Positions 7,096 through 16,188 are shown, counted from the stretch's first letter. The stretch is DNA of 32,358 bases from an uncultured Planctomycetota bacterium (GCA_900317365.1 ONGM01000080.1:1-32358); one strand, 5' to 3'. The notes: generated by a model not told the origin, from the letters alone. Numbers and translations are program-made.

Positions 7096-8112
7096 ATGAT
7101 TAAGAGACAAACGCACGCTTTCACGCTCGTCGAGCTGCTCGTCGTGATCGCGATTATTGGTATTTTGATAGGACTTCTACTTCCGACGGTTCAGGCGGCG
7201 CGCGAGGCGGCGCGCAGAATGCAGTGTCTGAACAACGTCAAGCAATGGGGGCTCGCGCTAACGAACTACGCCGACGTCCAGCGCGGACTGCCGCAATTCA
7301 CGAGCTGGGGACGTTCCGCGACGTCGACGGCTGTCTACAACACGGGATTCTCGATTCATGCGCGAATCTTGCCGTATATCGAGCAAGGCGCTTTCATGGT
7401 CGGCGTCGACTTCGGAGACTACGATAAATACCGCGTCTGGGGGAATAAAACGGCGATTAACGCCTCCCTTTACGACAAATGCGACTTCCCCTGCCCGACC
7501 CTCTGGTGTCCGAGCGAAGATCAGCCGAAGAAGGCGCTTCAGCCTCGAAACGCCGATCTTTACGCGAACAACGTGAACTACGTCTTCTGCACCGGAACCG
7601 GCGTTGGCGTTGGCAATAACCTGAACAACGGACAAAACGACGGAACCTTCCGCTTTAAGCAGACGACCTTCGCGACCCTCGTCGACGGGCTATCGAATAC
7701 GATGGTCGTCTCCGAGGCGCGGATGCAACTCCCCTCTTTTACGAGCGCGTCCGACGAACGGAACATGGATCGATTCAGCGTGCTCGGCTCTGGCTCCGTC
7801 GCGGATTACGTTGATCCCGACCTTACGGCGCTGGCGTCGTCCGTTTCGCTAACGCATCGCGGCTCCCCGTGGCTCGCCGGACGGCATTACGCGACCGGCT
7901 ACTCCGCCTACGTCCCGCCGAACGCGAAGGTTCCCGACGTCTGGCTGCGCGGCTCCGAGCTTCTCTTTGAAGGCGCGTCTTCGAATCATCCGGGCGCCGT
8001 CGTCGTCGGTATGGCGGACGGTAGCGCGCGCGTCGTCTCGGACGCGATCTCATTGGACATATGGCGCGCCGCCGCGACGACGGCAGGCGCCGAAACGATT
8101 GGTTTGAAGTAA
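7096..8112 (+). CDS. DUF1559 prepilin-like protein with H-x9-DG motif
   Basis: A 338-residue protein typical of planctomycetes, which carry many paralogues. The N-terminus has a type IV prepilin/type II pseudopilin signal: a short basic leader, then FTLVELLVVIAIIGILIGLL (residues 9-28), expected to be cut by prepilin peptidase before Phe9, with Ala rather than Gly at -1. AAREAARRMQC follows, and then the DUF1559 domain. The C-terminal motif HPGAVVVGMADG is an exact H-x9-DG. The role is probably in a surface or trans-periplasmic pseudopilus-like structure, but no DUF1559 function is established. The start ATG at 7096 is preferred to the in-frame TTG at 7081, which overlaps the GGGGAA ribosome-binding site. 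The toroid protein gene starts 24 bases after its stop, suggesting an operon. Confidence 0.92.
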   Translation: MIKRQTHAFTLVELLVVIAIIGILIGLLLPTVQAAREAARRMQCLNNVKQWGLALTNYADVQRGLPQFTSWGRSATSTAVYNTGFSIHARILPYIEQGAFMVGVDFGDYDKYRVWGNKTAINASLYDKCDFPCPTLWCPSEDQPKKALQPRNADLYANNVNYVFCTGTGVGVGNNLNNGQNDGTFRFKQTTFATLVDGLSNTMVVSEARMQLPSFTSASDERNMDRFSVLGSGSVADYVDPDLTALASSVSLTHRGSPWLAGRHYATGYSAYVPPNAKVPDVWLRGSELLFEGASSNHPGAVVVGMADGSARVVSDAISLDIWRAAATTAGAETIGLK

Positions 8113-8136
8113 GTAAAACGTGAAAGGTTCGAATAT

Positions 8137-9552
8137 ATGAAAAAGATTCTTTTGACGACGTTTGCGAGCGTTTTGACGCTGGCGTTGGGGCTTTCCGCAG
8201 TCTCCGCGCAGGAACGCGGCGAGTCCGGAAACAACACCCGGGGCGGGGGATTACAAAACGGCGAATCCACCCGGAGAGGGGGTTGGAATAATCAAGAGCA
8301 ACCCCAGGGCGGGGTTGTCGGTCGCGGACAGGAACAAAGGCGAGGGCAAGGTCAGGGGCGCGGACCGGGCGCGCGCGGCGGATCGGGCGGTTTCGCCGCG
8401 TCGGAGGTTCCCGCGCCGAAGAAAATGCGGGAATCCCTTTCGGAGTTCCAACGCGCCAACCTCGAAGTTCTTCGCCAACAAATGCTCGTTGGCGCTTTTA
8501 TGTATTTGGAAGAAGCGCAGTCGGAGTCGGGATCGTTTTCGTCGTCGCCTCGGGTCGGAATCGGACCGACGCTCGTATGCGCGATCGGTATTTTGAGAGC
8601 GGGCGCTCCTATCGACGATCCGACGCTTGCGAAGGCGCTGAAATATCTGGAATCGGCGATTCGCGAGGACGGCGGCGTCTATTCGGAAGGCGGGCGACTG
8701 GCGAGTTACGAATCGTGTTTGGCGCTCGTCTGTTTTGATCTTGCGAATAAGGCGGCCGGAGACGGACGCTACGACGCTACGGTGGCGAACGCGGAAAAAT
8801 TCGTGCGCTCGACGCAATACAACGAGGCGAACGGCGTTAGTCCCGACGACGAGCGCTTCGGCGGGATCGGTTACGGCGCGGGAGACGGAACGCGTCCCGA
8901 CCTGTCGAACACTCAATTCTTTGTCGAGGCGTTGCGCGAGGTTGGCGCAGGCGAAGACGATCAGGCGATTCAGGACGCGCTCGTTTTCGTGAGTCGGTGT
9001 CAGAATTTGGAAACGGAGGATTCTCCGACGGCGTCGAGCGGCAAAGGCTCCGACGGCGGGTTTATTTACACGTTCGTTTCCCCGGACGAGAACCCGGCGG
9101 GTCAGGAGGTCGACGGCGGGTTGCGCAGTTACGGCAGTATGACGTACGCCGGGCTGAAAAGTCTGATTTACGCCGGGCTCACGAAGGAGGATCCGCGCGT
9201 CGAGGCGGCGACAAATTGGATTCGAGAAAATTACACGCTGACGCAGAATCCCGGGCTCGGCAAACGGGGGCTATATTATTACTATCATACGCTTTCGAAG
9301 TGTCTCAACGTCATGGGCGAGAAGGAGTTCGTCGATAAGGACGGCGTCGCGCACGATTGGCGTTCGGAGCTCATTGAGACGCTGGCGTTGGCCCAGAATG
9401 AGGACGGGTCGTGGGTCAACGACGATCGAATGTGGTACGAAACGGACGCCAACTTGGTAACAGGCTACGTTATGACGGTTCTGACGTATTGCGCGGAAGA
9501 GGAGAGGGAAGGGGAGAATCCAGTCGACGCGAAGGAGGAATCGACGAAATGA
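8137..9552 (+). CDS. Secreted prenyltransferase/squalene-oxidase-repeat (alpha/alpha toroid) protein
   Basis: A 471-residue protein with a Sec signal peptide (1-25, ending AVSAQ). A ~60-residue Arg/Gly/Gln/Asn-rich low-complexity segment (about 26-85) precedes an alpha/alpha-toroid domain (about 90-455) of the terpene-cyclase/prenyltransferase-repeat type. Repeated units include GPTLVCAIGILRAGAP, LKYLESAIREDGGVYSEGG, YGSMTYAGLKSLIYAG and ALAQNEDGSWVND. The cyclase DxDD acid motif was not found, so a binding or scaffold role is more likely than terpene cyclisation. The start has GAAAGG about 10 bases upstream. Its TGA overlaps the ATG of the ABC ATPase (ATGA), indicating translational coupling and a shared job with the exporter. 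Confidence 0.88.
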   Translation: MKKILLTTFASVLTLALGLSAVSAQERGESGNNTRGGGLQNGESTRRGGWNNQEQPQGGVVGRGQEQRRGQGQGRGPGARGGSGGFAASEVPAPKKMRESLSEFQRANLEVLRQQMLVGAFMYLEEAQSESGSFSSSPRVGIGPTLVCAIGILRAGAPIDDPTLAKALKYLESAIREDGGVYSEGGRLASYESCLALVCFDLANKAAGDGRYDATVANAEKFVRSTQYNEANGVSPDDERFGGIGYGAGDGTRPDLSNTQFFVEALREVGAGEDDQAIQDALVFVSRCQNLETEDSPTASSGKGSDGGFIYTFVSPDENPAGQEVDGGLRSYGSMTYAGLKSLIYAGLTKEDPRVEAATNWIRENYTLTQNPGLGKRGLYYYYHTLSKCLNVMGEKEFVDKDGVAHDWRSELIETLALAQNEDGSWVNDDRMWYETDANLVTGYVMTVLTYCAEEEREGENPVDAKEESTK

Positions 9553-10325
9553 GCGAGATCGAGAACGCGGTCGCCGAATACGCGGCGCAAGGGACGGGGC
9601 TCGTTAAGACGTATCCGCGCGGGGACGGGTTCTTTAACGCGCTCGACGGGGTCGATTTGTCGATAGGACGCGGCGAGTTCGTCGCCATGATGGGCGCGAG
9701 CGGGTCGGGTAAGAGCACGGCGTTGCACGTGATCGCCGGGCTGACGAGGGCGACGTCCGGGTCGGTGAAGATCGACGGGGTCGCGCTCGATTCCATGTCG
9801 GATCGCGCGCTGACGATCTTTCGTCGCCGACGGATCGGGGTCGTCTTTCAGAGTTACAATTTGATCCCGCACCTGACGGCGGAGGAGAATATTCTTTTTC
9901 CGCTTCGCGCGGACGGTCGCAAGATCGACGCGTCCGCGCGCGAACGTATGGCGCAACTTTGCGCGGAGCTCGATTTAACGCGGCAGTTGCGGCAGTACCC
10001 GGACTCGTTGAGCGGCGGTCAGCAGCAGCGAGTCGCGTTGGCGCGGGCGTTGAACGCGCGTCCGTCGATTATTCTCGCGGACGAGCCGACGGGGAATCTC
10101 GACTGGTCGAGCAGTCAGGACGTTTGCCGCATTCTTTCGGAGATGAACCGCGAGCAAGGCTGCGCGATTTTACTTGTAACGCACGAGCCGGCGGTGGCGA
10201 TTTGGGCGTCCCGCGTCGTCGTTTTGCAGGACGGCAAGGCGACGCGCGAATGGCGAACGAGCGAGTTTGCCGACGCCGGCGAGCTTGCGGCGCGGTACCA
10301 GGATCTGGCGCGCGGAGGAAGGTAG
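9549..10325 (+). CDS. ABC transporter ATP-binding protein (MacB/LolD type)
   Basis: A 258-residue ATPase with all canonical motifs: Walker [10 protein letters not shown] (49-57), Q-loop Gln101 in [10 protein letters not shown], signature LSGGQ (154-158), Walker B IILADEP (174-180) and H-loop His212 in LLVTHEP. The sequence around [16 protein letters not shown] is typical of the MacB/LolD/FtsE group, which drives mechanotransmission by FtsX-type permeases rather than transport through a pore. A strong AAGGAGGAA lies about 9 bases before the ATG. The ATG overlaps the stop of the toroid gene, and the FtsX permease begins 7 bases after its own stop. It energises that permease, and the substrate is unknown. 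Confidence 0.96.
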   Translation: MSEIENAVAEYAAQGTGLVKTYPRGDGFFNALDGVDLSIGRGEFVAMMGASGSGKSTALHVIAGLTRATSGSVKIDGVALDSMSDRALTIFRRRRIGVVFQSYNLIPHLTAEENILFPLRADGRKIDASARERMAQLCAELDLTRQLRQYPDSLSGGQQQRVALARALNARPSIILADEPTGNLDWSSSQDVCRILSEMNREQGCAILLVTHEPAVAIWASRVVVLQDGKATREWRTSEFADAGELAARYQDLARGGR

Positions 10326-10332
10326 TCGAACA

Positions 10333-13300
10333 ATGAAATTCATTTTTCAAACGCTTTTCTCGCGCATGAGGCGTCAGAAGAACCGCGCGCGGTTTGCGTT
10401 GCTTGCGATCGCGGCCTCGTCGTGTCTAATCGTGTGGGTCGTCGGGGGATTCAACGCGCTCTTTATCGACGAAACGATCCGCGAGGAGGCGTGGCTCGGG
10501 TCGTACGACATGAAGGTGAGCGGGCCGACGACGTCCGGCGCGCGCGGGAGAGGCGGGACCTTTTCGAGTCCCCTAGCGCGCGACCGCTACGCAGGTTCGG
10601 AGTCGGCTCCTACCGCGCAGGCGGCGAACCCGGCTCCCGGGCAAGATCGCGGACAAGATCGCGGACAAGATCGCGGGCGAGGCGGGCGAGGCGGGCGCGG
10701 CGCCGTTGGGATACCGCAGGCGCTCGTCGAAGGGATCCGCGCCGACGAAGCGGTCGCGCTCTGCGACGAGGTCATGGAGTTGCGACTATTTACGTATTCC
10801 CCGGGAACGGCGAAATCGATCTTAGAAGACGCCGACGCCGACGACGAAGGGGATAAGAAGACGATGAAACGTTCCCTCGAACTCGATCCCGACGTCGAGT
10901 TAGGGGAGGCGCGTGAAGGAATCGACCCGGAGTTGCGCCGTCAGGCGTTCGGAGCGTATCGCGCGACGATGGGAACGCCGCTAGGCGCCGGCTCCCCCTT
11001 TTACGCGACGACGGCGACGGAAGCGCGTTACGAACTCAACGACGGCAGATGGTTTGCGACGCCGGAGAACGGGAGCGTCCGCGCGCCGCGCGAAGCGGTC
11101 ATGACGCGAAAAGGCGCGGAGAAATACGCCGCTACGGTTGGCGACTCGATCTTTCTGATTGGCAAATCCTCCTTAATCGGCGCGACGGCGGAATATCAGC
11201 TCGCGGTCGTCGGCGTCGTCGACGATCCGGAAACGGAAGGGTTCTATATTTCCGCAGCGCTCGGGCGCGAGATTGCGCGGGAACTTGAAACGCCGCTGGC
11301 GACGACCGCGATCATGCTGAAATTTCGAGCGGAAGAGACGTCGCCGGCGGAGGCGTTTCGCGCGCGTTGGAACGAGCGTTTCGCGGACTCGACTCCGGCT
11401 TTAACGAGCGCGACGACCGCAGAGATCGCGGCGGCTAAGGAGGCGGCGTTTAAGGCGGAGACGTCCTTTAAGTATCAGGCGTCGAGCGGCGCGCTTCTCG
11501 CCGCCTTGGCGTCCTTGTTCATCGTCTTTACCGCGCTCAATACGAGCGTCGACGAAAACAGGCGCCTGATCGCGTTCTATCGCGCCGCCGGAATGACTCG
11601 CGGACAGGTCGCGCTCTCGATTCTATTTGAAGGATGCGCGCTCGCGATTCCCGGATGGTGCGCCGGGATGGCGGTCGGGTGGGTTCTCGTCTATCTCGGA
11701 ACGGGCAAATGGACGGGGCTTAATAGTCAAACGGTCGTCGTTTCGTTCCTCTGTTCCGCGATCGGCGCGGTTCTCGCCGCGTTGTACCCGATGGCGCGAA
11801 GTATGCGCGTTAAGCCGCTCGACGCGCTCAATTCTCGCGTTGAAGGGCGCTCTTACGTTTCGGTTCGCCGCCGCGCGCGCGTCGCGTTGATTCTGTCGAC
11901 CGTCGTCGGACTCGCTCTCATCGGGTTCGACGTCGCGCTCGTCAATAGCGGCGCGTTCGATCTCGAACGACGCGCGGCGCTCCATTCGGTCGTCGGCGCT
12001 CTCGCGTTGGCGATCGGCGTCGCCGGGACGACTCCTCTCGCGATTACCTGCGCCGAAGCGATCTTCGTTCCGATCTTTGCCAAAATATTCCGCTTTGACC
12101 CTCTGAGTATGAGGCGCGAACTCTCCGGAAATTACGGGCGCGTCGTTACCGTCGCGATCGCTCTGAGCGTCGGCGGCGGGCTATTTACGACGATGCAGAT
12201 TTGGGGCTATTCCATGCTCGATCCCTTCCTTCCCGGTCGTCGCGCGCCCGACGTCTTCGCCGCCTTTCTACCGAACGGTCTGCGCCCTGAACTCGTCGAC
12301 GAATTCCGTGAGAAACCGTTCGTCGATCGGGAGCGATTCCTACCTGTCGCGGTCGAACAGGCGGCGTTCGCCGAAGGGAGCGTTCCGGAGGACGCGCGCA
12401 AGAGTCAGTTTGCGAACGTCGTCTTTTTCGGGGTCGACGTCGCGAAGACGTTTGAAGGCGACCAGCCTCTCGTCGGGGTACGATTCCGAGAAGGCGACCC
12501 GAAGACCGCGTTCGCCGCGATGAAGTCGGGACGAGGCGTTATCGTTACCGACTCGCTGACCGTCGACTACCAGCTCAATCTCGGGGACGAATTGAAAACG
12601 GTTTCCCCGCGCGATCCGGGGACGATTTTAAGCTATCCGATCGTTGGGGTCGTTTCTTTCCCCGGGTGGCAGTGGCTTTCGAAGACAGGGGGCGTGCGGC
12701 GCAATTTCGGGCGATCGGGAGGAATCGTATTCGCGCGGGAAGTGGTTGTCGCGACCGATTATCAGATCGAGAGGCGTTCGTATTTCTGGTTCGACGCGCC
12801 GCGCGGGGTCCAACTCGATTACGCGGCGACGGAGATTTCGCTCGATCGTCTTGCGCTCAAGAATCTTGCGCTCGATCGTCGCGATTTCGGCGGTGAGGCG
12901 CGTTCCGACGCGGAGACGGCGTACGTCAAACTATCGACGCGCGATTCGTTAACGCGTTCGATATCGCGCCGCGCCGATTCGGTGATCTGGGGGCTTAGCA
13001 AGACTCCTCTGATAACGTTGGCGATCGCGTCGATCGCGGTAGTCGGCGCGGTCGCGAATTCGGTTCGCGCGCGGCGGTGGCGGTACGGGGTCATGCGGGC
13101 GCTCGGACTAACGCGCGGCGCGCTCGTGCGCATGATTCTCGTCGAAGGGCTTCTCGTCGGTCTTGTTGCGTCGACGACGAGTTTTCTTTTCGGTTATCTT
13201 GCGGCGAGCGGGGCTCTGAAATTGGGGCGCAGTATGTTCGGAACGGTCGATCCTCCGCTGATTTTGCCGTTCAAAGGGCTTGGGCTGGGACTCGCGCTCA

Positions 13301-13398
13301 CCTTGTCGCTCTGTACGCTCGCGGCGGTCTGGCCGGCGATTAAGACCGGGCGCGCGGAACCGACGGCGCTTCTGCAAAGCGGGCGTTCCGACGACTAA
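10333..13398 (+). CDS. Large FtsX-domain ABC permease (MacB/LolC-E superfamily)
   Basis: A 1021-residue membrane protein with an N-terminal helix (about 20-40), a large external domain (about 42-385), an FtsX-type helix bundle, further paired helices, a second external domain, and a second FtsX bundle at the C-terminus (LITLAIASIAVVGAVANSVR, MILVEGLLVGLVASTTSFLF, LGLALTLSLCTLAAVWPAI). The total is about ten helices. The coupling sequence before ALGLTRGALVRMILVEG is typical of the family. The external region carries an RG/QDRG low-complexity insert from DNA tandem repeats at 10639-10701. GGAGGAAGG precedes the ATG. This two-bundle architecture resembles long permeases that act on lipoproteins, lipids or secreted peptides. 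Here the linked toroid protein is the obvious candidate partner. Confidence 0.92.
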   Translation: MKFIFQTLFSRMRRQKNRARFALLAIAASSCLIVWVVGGFNALFIDETIREEAWLGSYDMKVSGPTTSGARGRGGTFSSPLARDRYAGSESAPTAQAANPAPGQDRGQDRGQDRGRGGRGGRGAVGIPQALVEGIRADEAVALCDEVMELRLFTYSPGTAKSILEDADADDEGDKKTMKRSLELDPDVELGEAREGIDPELRRQAFGAYRATMGTPLGAGSPFYATTATEARYELNDGRWFATPENGSVRAPREAVMTRKGAEKYAATVGDSIFLIGKSSLIGATAEYQLAVVGVVDDPETEGFYISAALGREIARELETPLATTAIMLKFRAEETSPAEAFRARWNERFADSTPALTSATTAEIAAAKEAAFKAETSFKYQASSGALLAALASLFIVFTALNTSVDENRRLIAFYRAAGMTRGQVALSILFEGCALAIPGWCAGMAVGWVLVYLGTGKWTGLNSQTVVVSFLCSAIGAVLAALYPMARSMRVKPLDALNSRVEGRSYVSVRRRARVALILSTVVGLALIGFDVALVNSGAFDLERRAALHSVVGALALAIGVAGTTPLAITCAEAIFVPIFAKIFRFDPLSMRRELSGNYGRVVTVAIALSVGGGLFTTMQIWGYSMLDPFLPGRRAPDVFAAFLPNGLRPELVDEFREKPFVDRERFLPVAVEQAAFAEGSVPEDARKSQFANVVFFGVDVAKTFEGDQPLVGVRFREGDPKTAFAAMKSGRGVIVTDSLTVDYQLNLGDELKTVSPRDPGTILSYPIVGVVSFPGWQWLSKTGGVRRNFGRSGGIVFAREVVVATDYQIERRSYFWFDAPRGVQLDYAATEISLDRLALKNLALDRRDFGGEARSDAETAYVKLSTRDSLTRSISRRADSVIWGLSKTPLITLAIASIAVVGAVANSVRARRWRYGVMRALGLTRGALVRMILVEGLLVGLVASTTSFLFGYLAASGALKLGRSMFGTVDPPLILPFKGLGLGLALTLSLCTLAAVWPAIKTGRAEPTALLQSGRSDD
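10639..10701 (+). repeat. Three 12-bp plus three 9-bp tandem repeats in the FtsX permease gene
   Basis: Units of the type GGACAAGATCGC occur at 10639-10650, 10651-10662 and 10663-10674 (encoding GQDR). They run directly into three 9-bp units at 10675-10701 of the type GGGCGAGGC. All keep the reading frame and lie in the first external domain. Confidence 0.9.
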
Positions 13399-13466
13399 GC
13401 CGTCGCCAGCCTACGTCTTTAGCCTACGTCCGTAACCTGCGACGCGGACTCAATTCAGGCGCAAAA

Positions 13467-13506
13467 GAAAACGCGCGCGATCCGTCGATAGATCGCGCGC
13501 GTTTTT
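13467..13506. terminator. Bidirectional intrinsic terminator between FtsX permease and flotillin genes
   Basis: AACGCGCGCGATC pairs perfectly with GATCGCGCGCGTT around an 8-base loop. It is flanked by an A-run on the left and TTTTT on the right, so it can serve the plus-strand operon and the convergent minus-strand flotillin gene. Confidence 0.9.
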
Positions 13507-13549
13507 ACGTTGACGTTAGCCGCTCGTCGAGCGACTTTTTACGCCTAAA

Positions 13550-15148
13550 TTACGCCTTCGGTTCCGACGCTTCCGATTCTTTCTTGTCGTCGGATTTCGA
13601 GTCGGCGTTTTCGATTTTCGCCATGACGTCGGGGAATTCGACGCCGCCGATTTGCTTCATGACGTCGAGCATAGGCGGGAGGGTTTTCGACATATTTCGG
13701 AGCCAATTTGCGGTCGCGGTTTCGCCGTTCGTCGATCCGCCGGCGCCGTCCCATACGACGACCTTGTCGAATTTGATCGAGGAGATCGCCTGAGCGGACG
13801 CGGCGACGAGTTCGTCGAAGTGATCGAGCATGAGCATTTGGAACGCTTCGTTCGCGCCGCCGCACGCTTCGATAATCGCCTGGAGACCTTCGCCCTTCTT
13901 TTTGAGGATTTCGTACTGACCGCGCGCTTCCGCTTCCAGTTTGGCGTAGATCGCCGCCGCCTCGCCTTCCGCCTCGATGCGCTTCTGTTCCGCGATCGCT
14001 TCCGCTTCCACGATTGCGCGCGCCTTGTCCGCTTTCGCCGGAGCTTCGACTTCCGCGCGACGTTCCGCTTCCACGCGTTCCGCGCGCGCCGCCGCCGCGA
14101 TCGCCTGCGCCTTGTGTTCCGCCTCTTCGACCGACGCGCTCGCCTGACGCTTGCGCGTTTCCGAAAGTTGGAACGCCTCCGCCTTCTTGACCGCGAGTTC
14201 CGCCGAAGAGTTCACGATCACCGCTTGAGCCAAGTTCTCGCCCTTGACCGCGTCCGCGTTCGCGTCCGCAAGACGAATACGCATGTCGCGTTCCGCAGCC
14301 TTGACCTGCGCCTCTTTCTCGAACGCAGCCTGTTGCTCGCCGACGATCTTGACGCGTTCGAGATCCGCAAGACGAACCGCCTGTTCCTGGTCGATTTCCG
14401 CCGTCTTGACCGTTTGCTCGCGATCCGCTTCGCGCGTCCCGATCGTCTGATCCTTCTTCGCGTTCGCGACCTGAATCGCCTTGTCTTTCTCAGCGGCCGC
14501 AACGCGAATTTCACCCATTCGCTCGTTGTCCGCGACGTCGCCGCGCGCCTTTTGAATCGCTTCAGAAGCCGCTTTGCGACCGATCGCTTCGATGTATCCC
14601 GATTCGTCCGTAATGTCCGTTACGTTTACGTTGATCAGAATGAGACCGAGCTTGCGAAGTTCCGGTTCAAGGGATTGTTGAATGTTCGAGAGAAACGCCT
14701 CGCGGTCGCGGTTGATCTCGTCGATCTTCATCGACGCGATTACCTGACGCAACTGACCGAAGATGACGTCTTCCGCCTGTTTGGCGATGACCGGCTTTTC
14801 GAGACCGAGAAGACGGATCGCGGCGTTTTGCATGAGTTCCGGCGTCGTGCCGATCGCGATCGAGAAGACGCTCGGAACGTTGACGCGGATATTCTCCATC
14901 GAGAGCGCGCCGCGAAGCGGGATCTCGATCTGCATCGGTTCAAGACTCAAAAATGCGTAGTCTTGAAGAAGCGGAACAATAAACTTGGCGCCGCCGTGGA
15001 TACAGAGCGCCGAAGATTTACTCGAAGAACGTCCAAAGATCACCATGATCTTATTGCTTGGGCATCTCTTATAACGACTGCTAAAGAGCAGGATAAAGCC
15101 GAAGAAAATCACGGCGAGAAGGACTGCTCCAACTGCTAGTGGCGCCAT
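13550..15148 (-). CDS. Flotillin-like SPFH-domain membrane protein
   Basis: A 532-residue protein with an N-terminal membrane anchor (about 3-22), an SPFH/band-7 domain (about 30-195; landmarks IEIPLRGALSMENIRVNVPS, QNAAIRLLG, LRKLGLILINVNVTDI) and a long Ala/Glu/Lys/Arg heptad-rich coiled coil (about 200-430). A hydrophobic, conserved tail follows, with GGANEAFQMLMLDHFDEL. This is the YqiK/FloT layout; flotillins oligomerise under the membrane and organise functional microdomains. The start at 15148 is favoured by AAAGGAA about 8 bases upstream and places the helix at the N-terminus. An in-frame upstream ATG at 15220 would bury the anchor behind a polar stretch. It is divergent from an NfeD-like gene, its usual partner. 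Confidence 0.95.
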   Translation of the reverse strand: MAPLAVGAVLLAVIFFGFILLFSSRYKRCPSNKIMVIFGRSSSKSSALCIHGGAKFIVPLLQDYAFLSLEPMQIEIPLRGALSMENIRVNVPSVFSIAIGTTPELMQNAAIRLLGLEKPVIAKQAEDVIFGQLRQVIASMKIDEINRDREAFLSNIQQSLEPELRKLGLILINVNVTDITDESGYIEAIGRKAASEAIQKARGDVADNERMGEIRVAAAEKDKAIQVANAKKDQTIGTREADREQTVKTAEIDQEQAVRLADLERVKIVGEQQAAFEKEAQVKAAERDMRIRLADANADAVKGENLAQAVIVNSSAELAVKKAEAFQLSETRKRQASASVEEAEHKAQAIAAAARAERVEAERRAEVEAPAKADKARAIVEAEAIAEQKRIEAEGEAAAIYAKLEAEARGQYEILKKKGEGLQAIIEACGGANEAFQMLMLDHFDELVAASAQAISSIKFDKVVVWDGAGGSTNGETATANWLRNMSKTLPPMLDVMKQIGGVEFPDVMAKIENADSKSDDKKESEASEPKA

Positions 15149-15294
15149 TGTGTCGATTCCTTTGCTTTTGATGGTTGCTAAAATTGGACAACACGCTATA
15201 CTTTTTGTATCGTGCCCCAATTATATATTTTATCTATGTTTTGTCGACTAAATAATGGCAAATACGAAAAAATTTCAGAAAAGACCGCGCCTTA

Positions 15295-15322
15295 TTGCGC
15301 TTTTCGTCATAAATCATACAAT
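15295..15322 (+). promoter_or_regulatory. Probable promoter for the NfeD-like gene
   Basis: TTGCGC (15295-15300), a 16-bp spacer and TACAAT (15317-15322), about 70 bases upstream of the chosen ATG. A TATAAT-like word on the minus strand near 15223-15228 could serve flotillin, but I found no good -35 for it. Confidence 0.5.
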
Positions 15323-15396
15323 GAGAAGGGATGGGCGCGCGTAGCGTCGTTGCGCGCGTCGTTCGACGAAGAAAGAAACATATTGTGGAGCTGACG

Positions 15397-16053
15397 ATGC
15401 ACCAATTCTATTTTTTTTGCGCGATTCTTGGTTCGGCGTTTGTAGTCATATCCTTCTTTGCGATGCTCTTTGGGATCGGCGGCGACTCCGACGGCGGCGC
15501 GGACGGCGGCGTCGACGGTATTGACGGCGTCGACGGGAGCGCGGACGGTATTGACGGCGCGGACGGCGCGGACGGAGATCTCGGCGACGACGGCGCGCAT
15601 TCGGACGTTGCGGTCGGGCACGATTCCGGCGCGGACTCCTCGTTCATACGCGCATTTTCCGTGCGTTCCGTTTCCGCCGGATTTGCGTTCTTTGGGCTTG
15701 GTGGGCTCGGCGCCGAAGAGTTTGGATTGCAAGACGCAGGCGTTCTTGGCGTCGCGGCGCTGTGCGGAATCCTGGCGCTTTGCTTTGTGTGGCGGCTTTC
15801 AAAGTATCTCACGAAATTCAATCAAGACGGGTCCTTGTCGATCAACGGCGCAATCGGCGCGGAAGGAGTCGTTTATCTCAAGGTTCCGGCGAAGCGCGGC
15901 GGAATCGGCAAGGTTACGGTCGTGCAGCAGGAGCGTTCCGTGGAGTACGAAGCGCAGACGGACGCCGACGTCGACCTGAAGACCGGCGAGCCGATCGTCG
16001 TTAAAAGCATGCTTTCGCCGAGTCTTGTCCTCGTTGCGCGGCGCGACGCGTAG
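15397..16053 (+). CDS. NfeD-like membrane protein with Asp/Gly-rich loop (flotillin partner)
   Basis: A 218-residue protein with a membrane helix at about 5-26, an Asp/Gly-rich low-complexity loop at about 29-68 (repeats of DGI, DGA and DGV from GACGGC-rich DNA) and two further hydrophobic segments (about 90-106 and 112-132). The C-terminal OB-fold-like domain at about 150-216 (GAIGAEGVVYLKVPAKRGGI, then GEPIVVKSM) is typical of NfeD/YuaF proteins. These pair with flotillins and are thought to support membrane microdomain function. The D/G loop could bind divalent cations, which is inference. The ATG at 15397 has GGAG 6 bases upstream. An earlier in-frame ATG at 15331 lies only about 9 bases past the promoter -10 and adds a basic stretch, so it is rejected. 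Confidence 0.8.
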   Translation: MHQFYFFCAILGSAFVVISFFAMLFGIGGDSDGGADGGVDGIDGVDGSADGIDGADGADGDLGDDGAHSDVAVGHDSGADSSFIRAFSVRSVSAGFAFFGLGGLGAEEFGLQDAGVLGVAALCGILALCFVWRLSKYLTKFNQDGSLSINGAIGAEGVVYLKVPAKRGGIGKVTVVQQERSVEYEAQTDADVDLKTGEPIVVKSMLSPSLVLVARRDA

Positions 16054-16062
16054 CGGATCTCA

Positions 16063-16104
16063 GAACAGGCGGCGCGAGTCGGTTCGCGTCGCCTGTCTCT
16101 TTAC
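16063..16104 (+). terminator. Hairpin terminator after the NfeD-like gene
   Basis: ACAGGCGGCGCGA (16065-16077) pairs with TCGCGTCGCCTGT with one G-U pair. The following CTCTTTA is a short U-rich tail, so it is a weaker terminator than others in the window. Confidence 0.6.
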
Positions 16105-16159
16105 CGTCGAAGTCGCGGTCGTTACTTTGGCTTCTTTTATATTTTGTGGGCGCGTTCCC

Positions 16160-16188
16160 TTGTTTTTGCACGACGTGTAGAGTATGAT
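16160..16188 (+). promoter_or_regulatory. Promoter for the AI-2E family gene
   Basis: TTGTTT (16160-16165), a 17-bp spacer and TATGAT (16183-16188). The leader to the ATG at 16244 is about 50 bases. Confidence 0.55.

Noticed and set aside
8220..8370. Alternating GGGG-rich and CCCC-rich words, considered as a repeat array or G-quadruplex cluster
   Set aside because: They encode the Arg/Gly/Gln linker of the toroid protein and are irregular in spacing.
13652..15139. 495-codon plus-strand frame opposite flotillin
   Set aside because: The translation is Arg/Asp/Leu-rich with no domain, and it mirrors the coiled-coil codons of the flotillin gene.
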